Source of the DNA: Ctenosaura bakeri
Lineage: Eukaryota; Chordata; Lepidosauria; Squamata; Iguanidae
Length of the DNA stretch: 64,000 nt
Assembly: GCA_948474755.1 (NCBI GenBank)
Contig: CAOLHI010000481.1
Location: forward strand, 1,426,001-1,490,000
Reading direction: 5' to 3'
The notes beneath the pieces were generated by a model. It was given only the letters and a program-made list of their open reading frames with translations, searched no databases and was not told the DNA's origin. Positions 53,890 to 63,891 of the stretch are shown here, piece by piece. A program made the position numbers and the translations under genes. The stretch's first letter is position 1. Each line of letters starts with the position of its first letter.

Positions 53890-56325
53890 TCAAAACCGAG
53901 ACTTTGTCTCGGAGGAGGACTTCTTGGACGAAGCTGGGCGTCGCCTAATCGTGCGTCTGGCCGATGAGCCGGAGGACGGTCTCGACTGTCCAGACTGGGC
54001 CGAACGCTGGAACGACGAGGTGGAAGATCGTCGCCAGGATGGGCGGAAGGTGGAGGTCCTGCGGGCTTGCGTGGCCGGCTGTAGCCCGATCTTCTTGGCG
54101 GTCAGCCTCGCCTTAACGAGATTGTCCAAAGCTTCGTCTGTGGACGAATTGAATAGGCCCTCACCGTCGAAGGGGAGATCTTCAATCCTCCTTCCGGTGT
54201 CCTCCTGGATGTCGGCCGGCCGCAGCCAAGCATGGCGGCGCAGGCCGATGGATCCCGCCATGACCCGGGAGGCAATCTCCACTGCGTGCCTGGAGGAGGC
54301 CATCTGCTGCCGAGCAATGGAGATGGCCTCGTTGAAGATCACGGAGGAGGCTTGGCGGATGTCCTCCGGTACCGCCTCCATCGCCGGTTGCAGGCGATCG
54401 AGCACCTTTTTCAGGTATGCCGCGAGGCAAGCCTGAGTGTTGGACAGCCTGATCTGCAAGGAGGCAGCTGAATAGAACCTTCTTGCATAGGCGTCCAACT
54501 TCCTGCCCTCTTTGTCCGGCGGGGTGGTGTGTTGCCTGCCGGAGCCTTTCGTCTGTGCCGACTCGACCACCACAGAGTTCGGTGCAGGGTGATTAAAGAG
54601 ATAACCGGCGTTATCCTTCTGCACCCTGTAGAGGTGTTCCAACCGCTGCGGTATCGGCTGAGCCGAGGCCGGCCTATCCCAGGCGGCCTTCACCAGTCTG
54701 GATACCCGGGGCAGGAGAGGCAGCGGGGCCGTGGCAGGTCGCTTCTCCTCGAAGACGGAGAAGGCTGGATCGTCGTCCTCCGGCTCCGCATCGGCGATCT
54801 TAAGGCCGAGGGTAGTAGCCATGTGGAGCAGCATCGCAGAGAACTGGTGGACGTCCTCTGGAGCAGAATCTGGGATCGGGTCCCCGAATCCCAGCGGAGG
54901 AGACTCCTGGGAGGCCGCCTCAGACACCTCTGATTCCGCACTCGAGTCGTACGACTCTGAGGTCGGTGAGTCCTCTCGCCGCTCGCTTTCCGGCTCCTTC
55001 GCAGTCGCCACAGGTGTTGCCTTCCTAGGCTTCTCTGCAGCCGGGGCGGTGGTAGTAGCAGCGTCCCGCTTGGGCTGGCTGACTACTGACTTCACCTTCT
55101 TAGTGGTGACAGGGGTAGTCTGGCAGGCTGACGTCGTCGTAGCCCGCTCAGTCACCACTGACTCCGTAGGGCGCGTCGCCGTTGCCGTGACCCTAGGAGG
55201 TGGCGATATCGCCCGATACCGAGGTGAAGGCTCCCTCGCCCTATGATATCGAGGAGAGGGAGAGCGGCTGAAGGAGCGGCGGTCCGACGGAGATCGGCTT
55301 CGGCGTCGACGGTACCGAGCCTCGTCCCCTCTAGGCGAGCGCGATTCGCGCTGTCGACGAGGTGACCGGGACCTCCGGAAGGTCTCCCAGCGACTCGGGC
55401 CACGATGGTACCGATCCCGGTACGATGGCGAATGTGACCGATAAGAGGCCGGGCGCTCTCTCCATTCAGATTCCCTCGCGTACCTGGCCACGTAGGACGC
55501 CGAGGTGTATCTGGAGGCAGACGAGCGAGGTTGTTCCTCTCTTGTCTCCCTAGGAGGCGGCGAGGCCACCGGACGCTCGGAAGAGCGGGACCGGGACCGG
55601 AAGGAGGTCGAACGCCGCTCCGGAGAAGCAGAGGGCTCTCTCTGCTGCAGGTCGGCCGACCTGCGATGGCTAGGAGGGCGGTGGCGCTCCTCCACCAGGG
55701 TTGGAGGGTCTGCCACAGGCGAGTCCGGGCGCTGTTGGGGAACGTCCTCGATCTCATCATCCGAGAGATCGACGGACTCGCCTCGCCCTTTGGAAGGCTG
55801 CTGAGTAGGAGGAGGAGTAGGAGGTTGAACGTCCCCAGCCGGGGAGCGCTTCTTCTCCTTCTTCTCCTTGCCCTTGCCTCCGTCCGGAGCAGGGCGCTTT
55901 TTAGCAGGCGTCTCCATCAGGGGAGCCTCAGCCTTCCTCGCCGTCGAGGATCCTTTCGCTGACTTGGCAGCCGCCGACAGCTTCGGGATCCTCGGTAACG
56001 TCGAGATCGGCGTTTTCGCCGGTACCGAGCCCGATACCGACGAGGTGGACGGAACGGCAGCCGCCGATACCGTCGATGGCGTGGTCGTCTTCTTGTCGGC
56101 CATCTTGGAAGTGGAGGTCTCATCTATCGCCCGCAGAGACTGTTCCCAACAATAAGACTTAAGTCTCGCGGACCGGTTGTGGAGAGTTTGGGGAGTAAAA
56201 TCCCGGCAAATTGGGCAAGTCCGGATGTTGTGGGACTCACCCAAACAGAAGAGACACTCCTTGTGGCTGTCGTTGAGGGCAACCTTGCGCCCGCAGGACA
56301 CGCACTTCTTGAAGAGCGCGGACAT
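53890..56325 (-). CDS. DIRS copy 1 gag-like protein, intact
   Basis: 811 residues from an ATG at 56325 (MSALFKKCVSCGRK) to TGA at 53890-53892. The N-terminus has paired cysteines (CVSCGRK, CLFCLGESHN, CPIC) resembling a zinc-binding module. Residues about 215-390 are an Arg/Ser-rich region (SPSYRDRYHRGPSR, SRSPRRQRESRSPRG). About residues 476-811 are the best conserved part between the two copies (PPLGFGDPIPDSAPEDV, DLPFDGEGLF, RRHAWLRP). From established work, the alpha-specific exon of TMPO/LAP2-alpha was co-opted from a DIRS-like gag; this C-terminal part is the comparable region. The frame extends upstream of the ATG without a further ATG. Confidence 0.88.
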   Translation of the reverse strand: MSALFKKCVSCGRKVALNDSHKECLFCLGESHNIRTCPICRDFTPQTLHNRSARLKSYCWEQSLRAIDETSTSKMADKKTTTPSTVSAAAVPSTSSVSGSVPAKTPISTLPRIPKLSAAAKSAKGSSTARKAEAPLMETPAKKRPAPDGGKGKEKKEKKRSPAGDVQPPTPPPTQQPSKGRGESVDLSDDEIEDVPQQRPDSPVADPPTLVEERHRPPSHRRSADLQQREPSASPERRSTSFRSRSRSSERPVASPPPRETREEQPRSSASRYTSASYVARYARESEWRERPASYRSHSPSYRDRYHRGPSRWETFRRSRSPRRQRESRSPRGDEARYRRRRSRSPSDRRSFSRSPSPRYHRAREPSPRYRAISPPPRVTATATRPTESVVTERATTTSACQTTPVTTKKVKSVVSQPKRDAATTTAPAAEKPRKATPVATAKEPESERREDSPTSESYDSSAESEVSEAASQESPPLGFGDPIPDSAPEDVHQFSAMLLHMATTLGLKIADAEPEDDDPAFSVFEEKRPATAPLPLLPRVSRLVKAAWDRPASAQPIPQRLEHLYRVQKDNAGYLFNHPAPNSVVVESAQTKGSGRQHTTPPDKEGRKLDAYARRFYSAASLQIRLSNTQACLAAYLKKVLDRLQPAMEAVPEDIRQASSVIFNEAISIARQQMASSRHAVEIASRVMAGSIGLRRHAWLRPADIQEDTGRRIEDLPFDGEGLFNSSTDEALDNLVKARLTAKKIGLQPATQARRTSTFRPSWRRSSTSSFQRSAQSGQSRPSSGSSARRTIRRRPASSKKSSSETKSRF

Positions 56326-56482
56326 AAGACGAAGAACGCCAAACTGCGAAAATCCGAAAAGACCAAAGCCGAAGGGGGAGTCCGAAAGAGAGGTCAGAGA
56401 CAGTCCAAAATCCGTAAAACCGTGAAAACAGCAAGCCAAGCACAAAAGTGAGAGGAACAAACTAAAGAACCTTCCGTACGCG

Positions 56483-56645
56483 ACGGCGGACGAGAAAGAA
56501 CTGAGGAGAGACCGTTGCTCGGCGGGAGGAGCATGCGCAGTACCGGCGTGGGGGAGGGGTTCCCGCCAAGCGAACAAGCTCTAGAAGTTTCCGAACGCTA
56601 CCGCGCAGGCGCTAAAGCTCCTAGTGTATGAAGGCACAGAGACCA
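56483..56645. repeat. DIRS copy 1 terminal inverted repeat (high-coordinate end)
   Basis: Reverse complement of 51001-51170. It ends outward at 'gaggcacagagaccacgaag'-type sequence at about 56655, just before host intron DNA. Confidence 0.92.
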
Positions 56646-56655
56646 CGAAGAAGAA

Positions 56656-58169
56656 TCTAAAATATAAAACATCAAGACCAACAATAAGACATAACAAATA
56701 ACATTAAAACACTAAATCATGGAACTATTAATCACTTTGATAGCACAGGTGTTTGTTGTTGTTTTTGTGTGTGGCTAATAATAAAAAAAGAGCAGCCACA
56801 ATAGAGGTGGGGGTCTTCCAAAGTGTTGGAGAATTGATTTAGCACTTTAGTTAACCTAACTTATCAACAGATACCAAAGTTTGTGAAAGCTAAACAATGG
56901 TTGCTTCCCAAGAGATGGTACATTTCTGTTAGAACCTGTCTTCTATAGTATTGTTTGGAGATTTATACATGGTCTGAGTGCTACTAATTCAGCTTCCAAA
57001 TAAATGAAGCTTGATTTATTAGCAACACAAGCAATTACAGGCAGCCCTTCACATTTGCAGGTTTCACTTTTGCAGATTTGATTATTCACAGATTATTTGC
57101 TGCCACCACTGCTCCCTCATACGCCATTTTTAATAAAGACTGGAAGCCTCATGAGACTGAGAAGCTGCGAACGAGGCTTGTAAGTCCCTCTTTAAAATGG
57201 TGTGGACAGCAGTGGAGGTGACATAACCCCCACCGGCCACCCACTTCTGTCTTGTGAAGGAACCCTGATGCCTCAAAGGAATCCATGGTGGGCTGAATAT
57301 GGTGATCATACTTTTTTGTGTGTTAAATATGGTTTGGGAAGGCCTAGAGTTATTCATGTTTTTTTCACTTTCACGGGGGTCCTGTGCTCCTAGCCCGAGC
57401 TAATGTGAAGGGATGACTGTACAACCCACAAACAGTACTCAAAACCATACAATGAACAGATAGACTACAGGACACCCCTGCTTAGGGTTCAAAAACATTT
57501 GCTCTCATGGCTACCTTGTAATTTGTTGTTGTTAACTGTCATCATGTAATACTATACTTTAAGATATCTTTGGAGAAAGGGTCTACAATACAGCTCTGCT
57601 AGAGAATTTGAAAAATGATCTCAGGATTGAGGCTAATCTGCTGAAAAGAGAGTTGCTTAGTACCACTTAAGCTCTAAGCAAGAGTTTGGAATTTGAGTAT
57701 AGTACCTATGAGTGGACAGGAAGTGTGCTAGTCCCATCCATTCCATACTTTCAGTCGTTCACTGCATATGGAGGGTAGCTTTCAGAAGGGGACCGTCTGC
57801 TACTGAACAATTTTATTTTTTTTTGTTGGTGGTGGCCCCTATATTTTTAATCAACTCCCCCCCCCCAGTACAGATCCAAGCAAAGATGCTTTTAAAGTAG
57901 GCAGAAGATTGCTTTAATTATGCAGACCATAGTAGTTGCTTCCTCATTGGTGGTCATTCTCATAACTTTTGATCTGCCTCTATTAGTTTTTATTATGCTT
58001 TATGCTGTATGTTAAATTTTGAACCCCATTTTGAGTCTGAAAAAAAAAAAGGGCAGGCTATAAATCTCTTAACAAATTTGAAAAATTAAATGAATTGCTG
58101 CATCAATATTAAATAGCTATTGTATTTAATAAAGTATCACCATTTTGTGGACATCTGATTCTCAAGAAG
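56656..58169 (-). other. C2CD5 intron between the two DIRS copies
   Basis: No exon was recognised on the minus strand. It contains a Tigger-like element (57036-57422) and an L2-like 3' tip at about 57950-58080 ('ttgaaccccattttgagtct', 'gggcaggctataaatc'). Confidence 0.6.
57036..57422. mobile_element. Tigger-like DNA element
   Basis: The left end 'tacaggcagcccttcacatt' and the complement of the right end, 'tacagtcatcccttcacatt', match. The inner motif 'tgcaggtttcacttttgc' is the family's signature. TA lies at both edges. It is non-coding. Confidence 0.7.
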
Positions 58170-58404
58170 AACCACCTGTAACTGTGGTTCTTCGAGTGGT
58201 CATCTGTGCCCTCACACACTAGGAGCTTTTGCGCATGCGCGGTAGCATTCGGAAGATTCTAGAGCTTGGTAGCTTGGCTGGAACCCCTTCCCCATGCCGG
58301 TACTGCACACGCTCATCCCGCCGAGTAACGGTCACTCCTCAGTTCTGAAGTCCGCCGAAAAAAGGGGACCTGAAAAAGAGGGCATGGTTGGGTGTATGTG
58401 TGTG

Positions 58405-58495
58405 TGAGGGCACAGATGACCACTCGAAGAACCACAGTTACAGGTAAGCAACCTGTTCTTCTTCGTGGTCTCTGTGCCTCACACACTAGGAGACC
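58405..58495. repeat. DIRS copy 2 internal complementary region
   Basis: 'gagggcacagatgaccactc' to 'accacagttacaggtaagca' complements the copy's low end. 'ttcttcttcgtggtctctgt' corresponds to the complement of the missing high end, as in copy 1. Confidence 0.85.
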
Positions 58496-58528
58496 GTGTA
58501 GCTTACCGGTTGGATGGTGGGTCAGGTC

Positions 58529-59872
58529 CTATAGCACAGAAGCCAGCACAGCACGTCCAAAACGAGCATCTCGACGGGACCGGCAGTCCAGCCTGTAGTG
58601 GCACACAAAGGTCGATGGTTGGGACCAGGTCGCCACACGGCAGAGTTCCTGCAGGTTGACTCCTCATAGGAGGGCTGCAGATGTTGCTACAGCTCTAGCT
58701 GAATGAGCCCAGAGCAAGTCTGGTGGAGGCTTCTTGGTGAGCTTGTATGCCAGGTGGATAGTCTGGACCACCCATTTCGAGAAACGTTGGCTGGAGACCT
58801 TGTGGCCTCTTCGACGCCTGCCATAGCACACAAAAAGGTGCGGAGTCTGTTGAAAAGAGGCAGTCCTGTCCTTGTAGAAGGCCAAGGCCCGACGAACATC
58901 CAAGGAATGAAGGGATCTTTCCAAAGGTGTCGTTGGGTCTGGGTAGAAGCTTGGTAAGATGATGTCTTGACTAAGGTGGAAGTTTGACACCACCTTTGGT
59001 AGGAATGAAATGTCTGGCCGAAGAACCACTTTGTCTCTGTGGAACACCAGGAAAGGTTCGTCAGACCTTAGGGCTGTCAGCTCTCCCGCTCGCCTGGCTG
59101 AGATGACAGCCACCAGGAAGGCAGTTTTCATGGTGAGCAGTCTGTTATCAGCAGTCGCCATGAGTTTGAAGGGCGGTCTCGTTAGCTGCGATAGCACCAG
59201 AGGTAGAGACCACAGCAGTAGCGGTGGTGATACCAGCGGGTACAGGTGCTGCAGGCCCTTCATAAACTGCTTGACGGTACCATCCCGAAAAAGCGCCACC
59301 GATGGAGATTGTGGAGGCTGGTATGCCACGATGGCGGCAAGGTAAACCTTCAAGGAAGGGAAGGTCAAGCCCTGCTGTCGAAGGTGTAAAAGGAAGTGGA
59401 GCACGGTAGGCAAATTGACAGGCAATACCGGCTCCCGTCGTGCCTCAGCAAAGGTTACAAACTGCTGCCACTTGTAATGATAGTTGCAGCGCATCGACTC
59501 CTTCCTGGCCGCAGTCAAGACGTTACCTATGATGGGATCGCCCAGGGCAATATCCTCCAGGCATGGAGGGCCAGGAGCGGTAGGTCTGGGTGGAGTACGA
59601 GGCCGCTGGAGTGGGACAGGAGGTCCGGTGTCGTCAGGAGCCTGAGTAGTTGACCTTGTGTGGCCTCGAGCAGGGGCCCGAACCAGTACTGCCTTGGCCA
59701 GTACGGGGCTACTAGGACGACGTCGGCTCGGTCCGCAAGGATCTTCGATATCACCCGGCCGAGGAGGGGAAACGGAGGGAACGCATAGAGAAGTCCCTCG
59801 TTCCACTTGAACTGGAAGGCATCGCCAACGGAACTGCGATCGTGGCCGGCCCTCGAAGAGTACCGACGGCAC
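58529..59872 (-). pseudogene. DIRS copy 2 tyrosine recombinase, premature stop
   Basis: It is homologous to the copy 1 recombinase along its length (YHYKWQQFVTFA, SARRAGELTALRSDEPF, HSARAVATSAALL). A TGA at 58664-58666 stands where copy 1 has CGA (Arg), a CpG-type transition. It lies after the HxxR motif and before the catalytic Tyr (HYRL). The frame then continues to the equivalent natural stop at 58529, so this one change removes the nucleophile. Confidence 0.88.
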
Positions 59873-61339
59873 TTCGCATTCTTGCTGGTGGCGAAGAGGT
59901 CAACCGTCGGCTCACCCCACTGGTCTCGAATCATCTGGAACGCCTTGTCGGAGAGGGACCACTTGTGGTGGCAAGAGGTGTCCCTGCTGAGGGCATCCGC
60001 TGTGGTGTTCTCCTGCCCAGCCAGGTGAACTGCCACAGGATGGATTTGAAGCGAGACACACCAGTTCCAGAGATCGAGGGCTATGTCTGTGATGATGTGG
60101 CAAAAAGCCTTCAGCACTTTCCAAATTGCGAGCAACTCAAGGGCGTTGATGTGGAGGACGGTCTCGTCGTTGATCCACCGGCCTCAGACTTTGAGCTCGC
60201 CGCAGTGGGCTCCCCAACCGAAGAGGGAGGCGTCGGTCGTTACCGCGGTGTCGACTCCCGGAATGACATGCCTGACATGAGGTGACTGTAGGACAGCCAC
60301 CATAGCAGGGAGGAGCATACCTGCGGAGGTAGTTGAAGTAGACGTCTCCGGTCGTCCAGTAGCAGGTCGAAGACTCGGATGAACCAGTGATGAAGGGGCC
60401 GTGCACGGAGCCTGGATAGGTAGGTCACGGCTGTGGTGGAAGCCATGTATCCGAGGAGCTGTTGGATTCTCCTTGCCGATACCATCAGGGCATTGAAGAC
60501 TGTCAACGTGGCCTGACGAAGTGTCCGTGCACAGTCGATCAGTAAGTAGACCTTCGCTGACACCGAGTCCAGGGTTGCCCCGATGAATTCTAGCACTCTC
60601 GCGGGCTCGAGGTGGGACTTCTTCGGGTTGACTCGGAGACCGAGACGGGTTGGAAGTGTCAATGTCCAGTGGATGTCGTTGTAAAGTTTTTGTCTGCAGG
60701 ACGTCACCAACAGCCAATCATCCAGGTAGGGGCCATGCATTTGGTAAAGACCCTGGGCGCAGTCGGAAGTCCGAACGGTAGCACCCTGTACTGGCAACAG
60801 GTGCTGTCGACCACAAACCGTAGGTATCGCCTGTGCTGTGGGCGAATGGCGATGTGGAAATAAGCATCCCAAAGATCGATGGAGGCGAACCAGTCCCCTC
60901 GATGAAGGAAAGGCAGGATTGAGGACAGCGTAACCATCTTGAACCTTTTGGGGCGGTTGTAGTAGTTCACCCCTCTGAGGTCTAGGATGGGCCACAGGAT
61001 TCCGTCTGACTTTGGTACCGTGAAGTACCGGGAGAAGAAGCTAGTGTTTTTGGCTGAAGACGGAAATCGCTCGATCGCCCCTTTCTGAAGCAAGGACTGG
61101 ATCTCTTCCAGCAGGGCCGAGCTGGCCAGGGTAGAATAGCAGACGCCTCGTGGTGGAATATCTTGAAATTCTATGGCATAGCCAAGGCGGACGATGGAAA
61201 GCACCCAAGAGTCCGTGGTGACGTGATGCCACTCGGCGAGGTGTCTTGCCAGGCTCGGTTGGTCTTGGAAGGCTGCTGGCAGGCTGAAGGTTGGTTGTGG
61301 TGGTGACCTGCGAAGGTGGTCAAAACCGGGACTTCGCAT
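59527..61339 (-). pseudogene. DIRS copy 2 reverse transcriptase/RNase H, disrupted
   Basis: It starts at ATG 61339, overlapping the gag stop. Motif A (FASIDLWDAYFHI) and the LPFGLPTAPRVFTKC motif are in one frame. A small deletion shifts the frame before the catalytic YLDD (60717-60728), read in another frame with DDWLLVTSC. RNase H has D in VTTDASLFGWGAH in a further frame. A gap of about 100 bp near 60084 removes the segment holding the third acidic residue (VLTDNTTAV in copy 1). ENTTADALSR and the C-terminal part to 59527 remain. Confidence 0.85.
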
Positions 61340-63891
61340 TGGAGGAAGACTTCTTCAAAGACGAAGCCAGGCGTCTCCTGAACGGTCTTCGGGCCAAGGA
61401 AGCAGTCGATGGTCGGGACCGCGTGGAACGAGGTGACCGCTGATAGGTGGAGGAGGAAGACCTGTGCCACGATGGTCGTGAGCCGAAGGACCGACGAGAC
61501 TGATGCAGTTGGTTTATGCCCATCTTTTTAGTGGTTGGATGCGCCTTAACAAGATGGCCCATAGCCTCGTCGGTCGTGGCGTGAAATAGGCCCTGGCCGT
61601 CAAAGGGGAGGTCCTCAATCTGTCTTCGACTGTCCTCCTGCAGTCCCGACGACCGCAGCCAAGCACAGTGACAGAGGGCGACGGATCCTACCATAACCCT
61701 CAAGGCAACCTCCACGGTGTGTCTCGAGGGGAGGATCTGCTGGTTCGCCAGCGACATTGCCTTGTTGAAAAACTGTGAGGCACCTGGGCAACTCTCTTCT
61801 GGGAGGGTGTCAAGGAGACGACCAAAGCGGTCCAGCAAATTCCTGAGGTAGGCTGCGAGGCATGCCTGCATGTTGGACACCCTGGCAATCAGCAAGGAGG
61901 CAGAGTAGAACCTCCTGCCGAAGGTGTCCAACCTATGGCCCTCACGGTCCGGCGGGGTGGTATGGGCCCTGTTGCCGCCCTTGGGCTGGGCAGACTCCAC
62001 CACAATAGAGTTCGGCACCAGGTGGCAAAAGAGGAACTCCACGTTCTCCTTCTGCGTATGGTAGAGATTCTCTAGCCGGTGCGGAATTGGCTGGGCAGAG
62101 GCCGGCTTGGCCCATGGCTGTCTCAGGGCCTCCACAAGCGTTGGCAGGAAAGGTAAGGGAGCAGTGGCTGGTGGACGGATGTCCACATAGTGGAAGACGG
62201 GATCATCCATGGCTGGAGCCGGGTCCGCAACCTTTAAGCCGAGCGCCGTAGCCATGCGTAGGAGGATAGCTGAAAATTGTTTTACGTCCTCCAGTGCAGA
62301 CTCGGGAGCCGGTTCTCCGAAGCCCAGGGGAGGCAACTCGTGTGACTGTGGTGTCGAGTCCTTTGACTCCGTGTCCGATTCATAGGAGTTGGATGAATGG
62401 TAGGAGACCTGTTGCCAGACCTCTGCCTAGCAGGTTTATGGGGAGGCAGTCTAAGGTCAGAGTTGGTGTCACCGTAGCTGCCAGTACCGCCGATGATGTC
62501 GTGGTCAGAGCCATTGTCCGAGGCGTTGCTGTTGAGGCGATGGGCACCAACGCAGGGTGCACTCGGTGGGTCATCTGGGTGACTGTCATAGTTGGCTCCG
62601 CCGCCCGTGTCGAGATGACTTCTGACACCGGGTGGATTGCGGTCGAGGTCACCCGTGGAGGAGGAGACACAGCCCTATAGCGACGTGTTGGCTCTCTGGA
62701 TCTCCTGTGACGAGGAGAGGGAGACCAGCTCGGCGACCTCTGATACTGAGAGTGGTGGCCTTCCCTTGGCGGCAAGTGGGATCGATGATAAAACGACCAA
62801 AACCGAGGGTCAGGGTGGTACCTATCCCTGTACGATGGAGAGTAGGATAGATACGACCTCGGATGCTCGTGCCATTGATGTTCTCGGCCATACCTTCCAA
62901 GATGGGAGGCGGAGGTGTACAGCAAGTCGGTAGAGGTGTGAGAGTATTCTCTCTCGTAGCCCAAGTCCCTCGGGCGTGGTGGTGGAGGCCTGACTCTCCG
63001 CTCGGGAGAGCGGGATTCGCTCCTGTCGGAGGGTGCCCGGTGCCTGGGCAGAGGCTGGTGTTGGACCATGATTTCTTCCCGGCGGTCTACCGACCTGCGG
63101 TGACTTGGCGGGGGTTCCACAGCCATAACCTCCTCCCGGCGATCAACCGACCTGCAGTGACTTGGCAGGGGTTCCACAGCCATAACCTCCTCCCAGAGAT
63201 CAACCGACCTGCGGTGACTTGGCAGGGGCTCCTTGGCCGATAAGACGGGCGGTTCTGAGGGCCAGACCTCTACGGTCTGCTCCTCATCCAACACCTCTTG
63301 CGGGTCCGACTGCTCGTCTGGAGTCCCAGCAAGCTGAATCAGCGGAGGTGTGGGGAGGCATGTCTCTTTAGAAGGAGACCGCCTCTTTCCCTTTCTCTTC
63401 TTTTTCTTCTCCTTCTGCTTGCCACCGTCCAGGGCAACAGGCCTCTTACGTTGAGCAGCAGTTGGAGGGTTGGTCGAAGTGGAGGCCTGCGAGCCCACAG
63501 GTCCCTCCTCAGTTGTCCTAGCCGCAGCTGGCAACTTTGGGATCCTCGGGAGCGAGGAAATGGACGGTTTCGATGCCGGTACTGAGCCCGGTACCGACAT
63601 GGTGGACGGTGCGGCAGCCGCCGACACCACCGATAGAACAGTCACTGGACATGATTTCTCCGACATCACAACATGGGCCTTGGGCTGATCTCTCGCTTGC
63701 AAGGATTTCTCCCAACAGTATGATTTCAGCCTTGCCAAGCGGTTCCGTAGAGTTTGTGTGGTGAACTCCCGGCAAATAAAGCAGGTCCGAACGTTATGGG
63801 TTTCCCCCAAACAAAAAAGACACTCACAATGTTTGTCGGATAAAGTGACTTTCCATCCACATGATGCACACTTCGTGAACAGGGCCGACAT
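61320..63891 (-). pseudogene. DIRS copy 2 gag-like protein, frameshifted
   Basis: It starts at ATG 63891 (MSALFTKCASCGWKV) with the same Cys-rich N-terminus (CLFCLGETHN, CFICREF). The first frame is open to a stop at 62380. The conserved C-terminal part (PPLGFGEPAPESALEDV to NAKSRF) continues in another frame to 61320, so a frameshift lies upstream of about 62400. A 57-bp tandem repeat at about 63075-63240 adds copies of a PSHRRSVDRREEVMAVEPP unit. Confidence 0.88.
63075..63240. repeat. 57-bp tandem repeat in DIRS copy 2 gag
   Basis: Three units start at 63100, 63157 and 63214 ('gtgacttggc' in each), an exact 57-bp period that keeps frame and adds 19 residues per unit. Copy 1 has a single counterpart (PPSHRRSADLQQREP). 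Confidence 0.9.

Larger units (their letters stand above)
50973..56655 (-). mobile_element. DIRS-type tyrosine-recombinase retrotransposon, copy 1
   Basis: About 5.7 kb, complete at both ends. Features in coding order (minus strand) are a terminal repeat (56483-56645), gag (56325-53890), RT/RNase H (53888-52359), tyrosine recombinase (ending 51346), an internal complementary region (51216-51310) and an inverted terminal repeat (51001-51170). DIRS elements have no LTRs and no integrase. They use a tyrosine recombinase to insert a circular intermediate and usually leave no target duplication, and none was seen here. The element lies in a C2CD5 intron in the same transcriptional orientation as the gene. 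Confidence 0.93.

Noticed and set aside
56326..56577. 84-codon upstream extension of the DIRS copy 1 gag frame
   Set aside because: It starts at a TTG codon inside the terminal repeat. The ATG at 56325 is matched by ATG 63891 in copy 2.
63075..63240. CRISPR-like spaced repeat
   Set aside because: It is a contiguous 57-bp tandem repeat within a retrotransposon ORF in a vertebrate genome, with no spacers.
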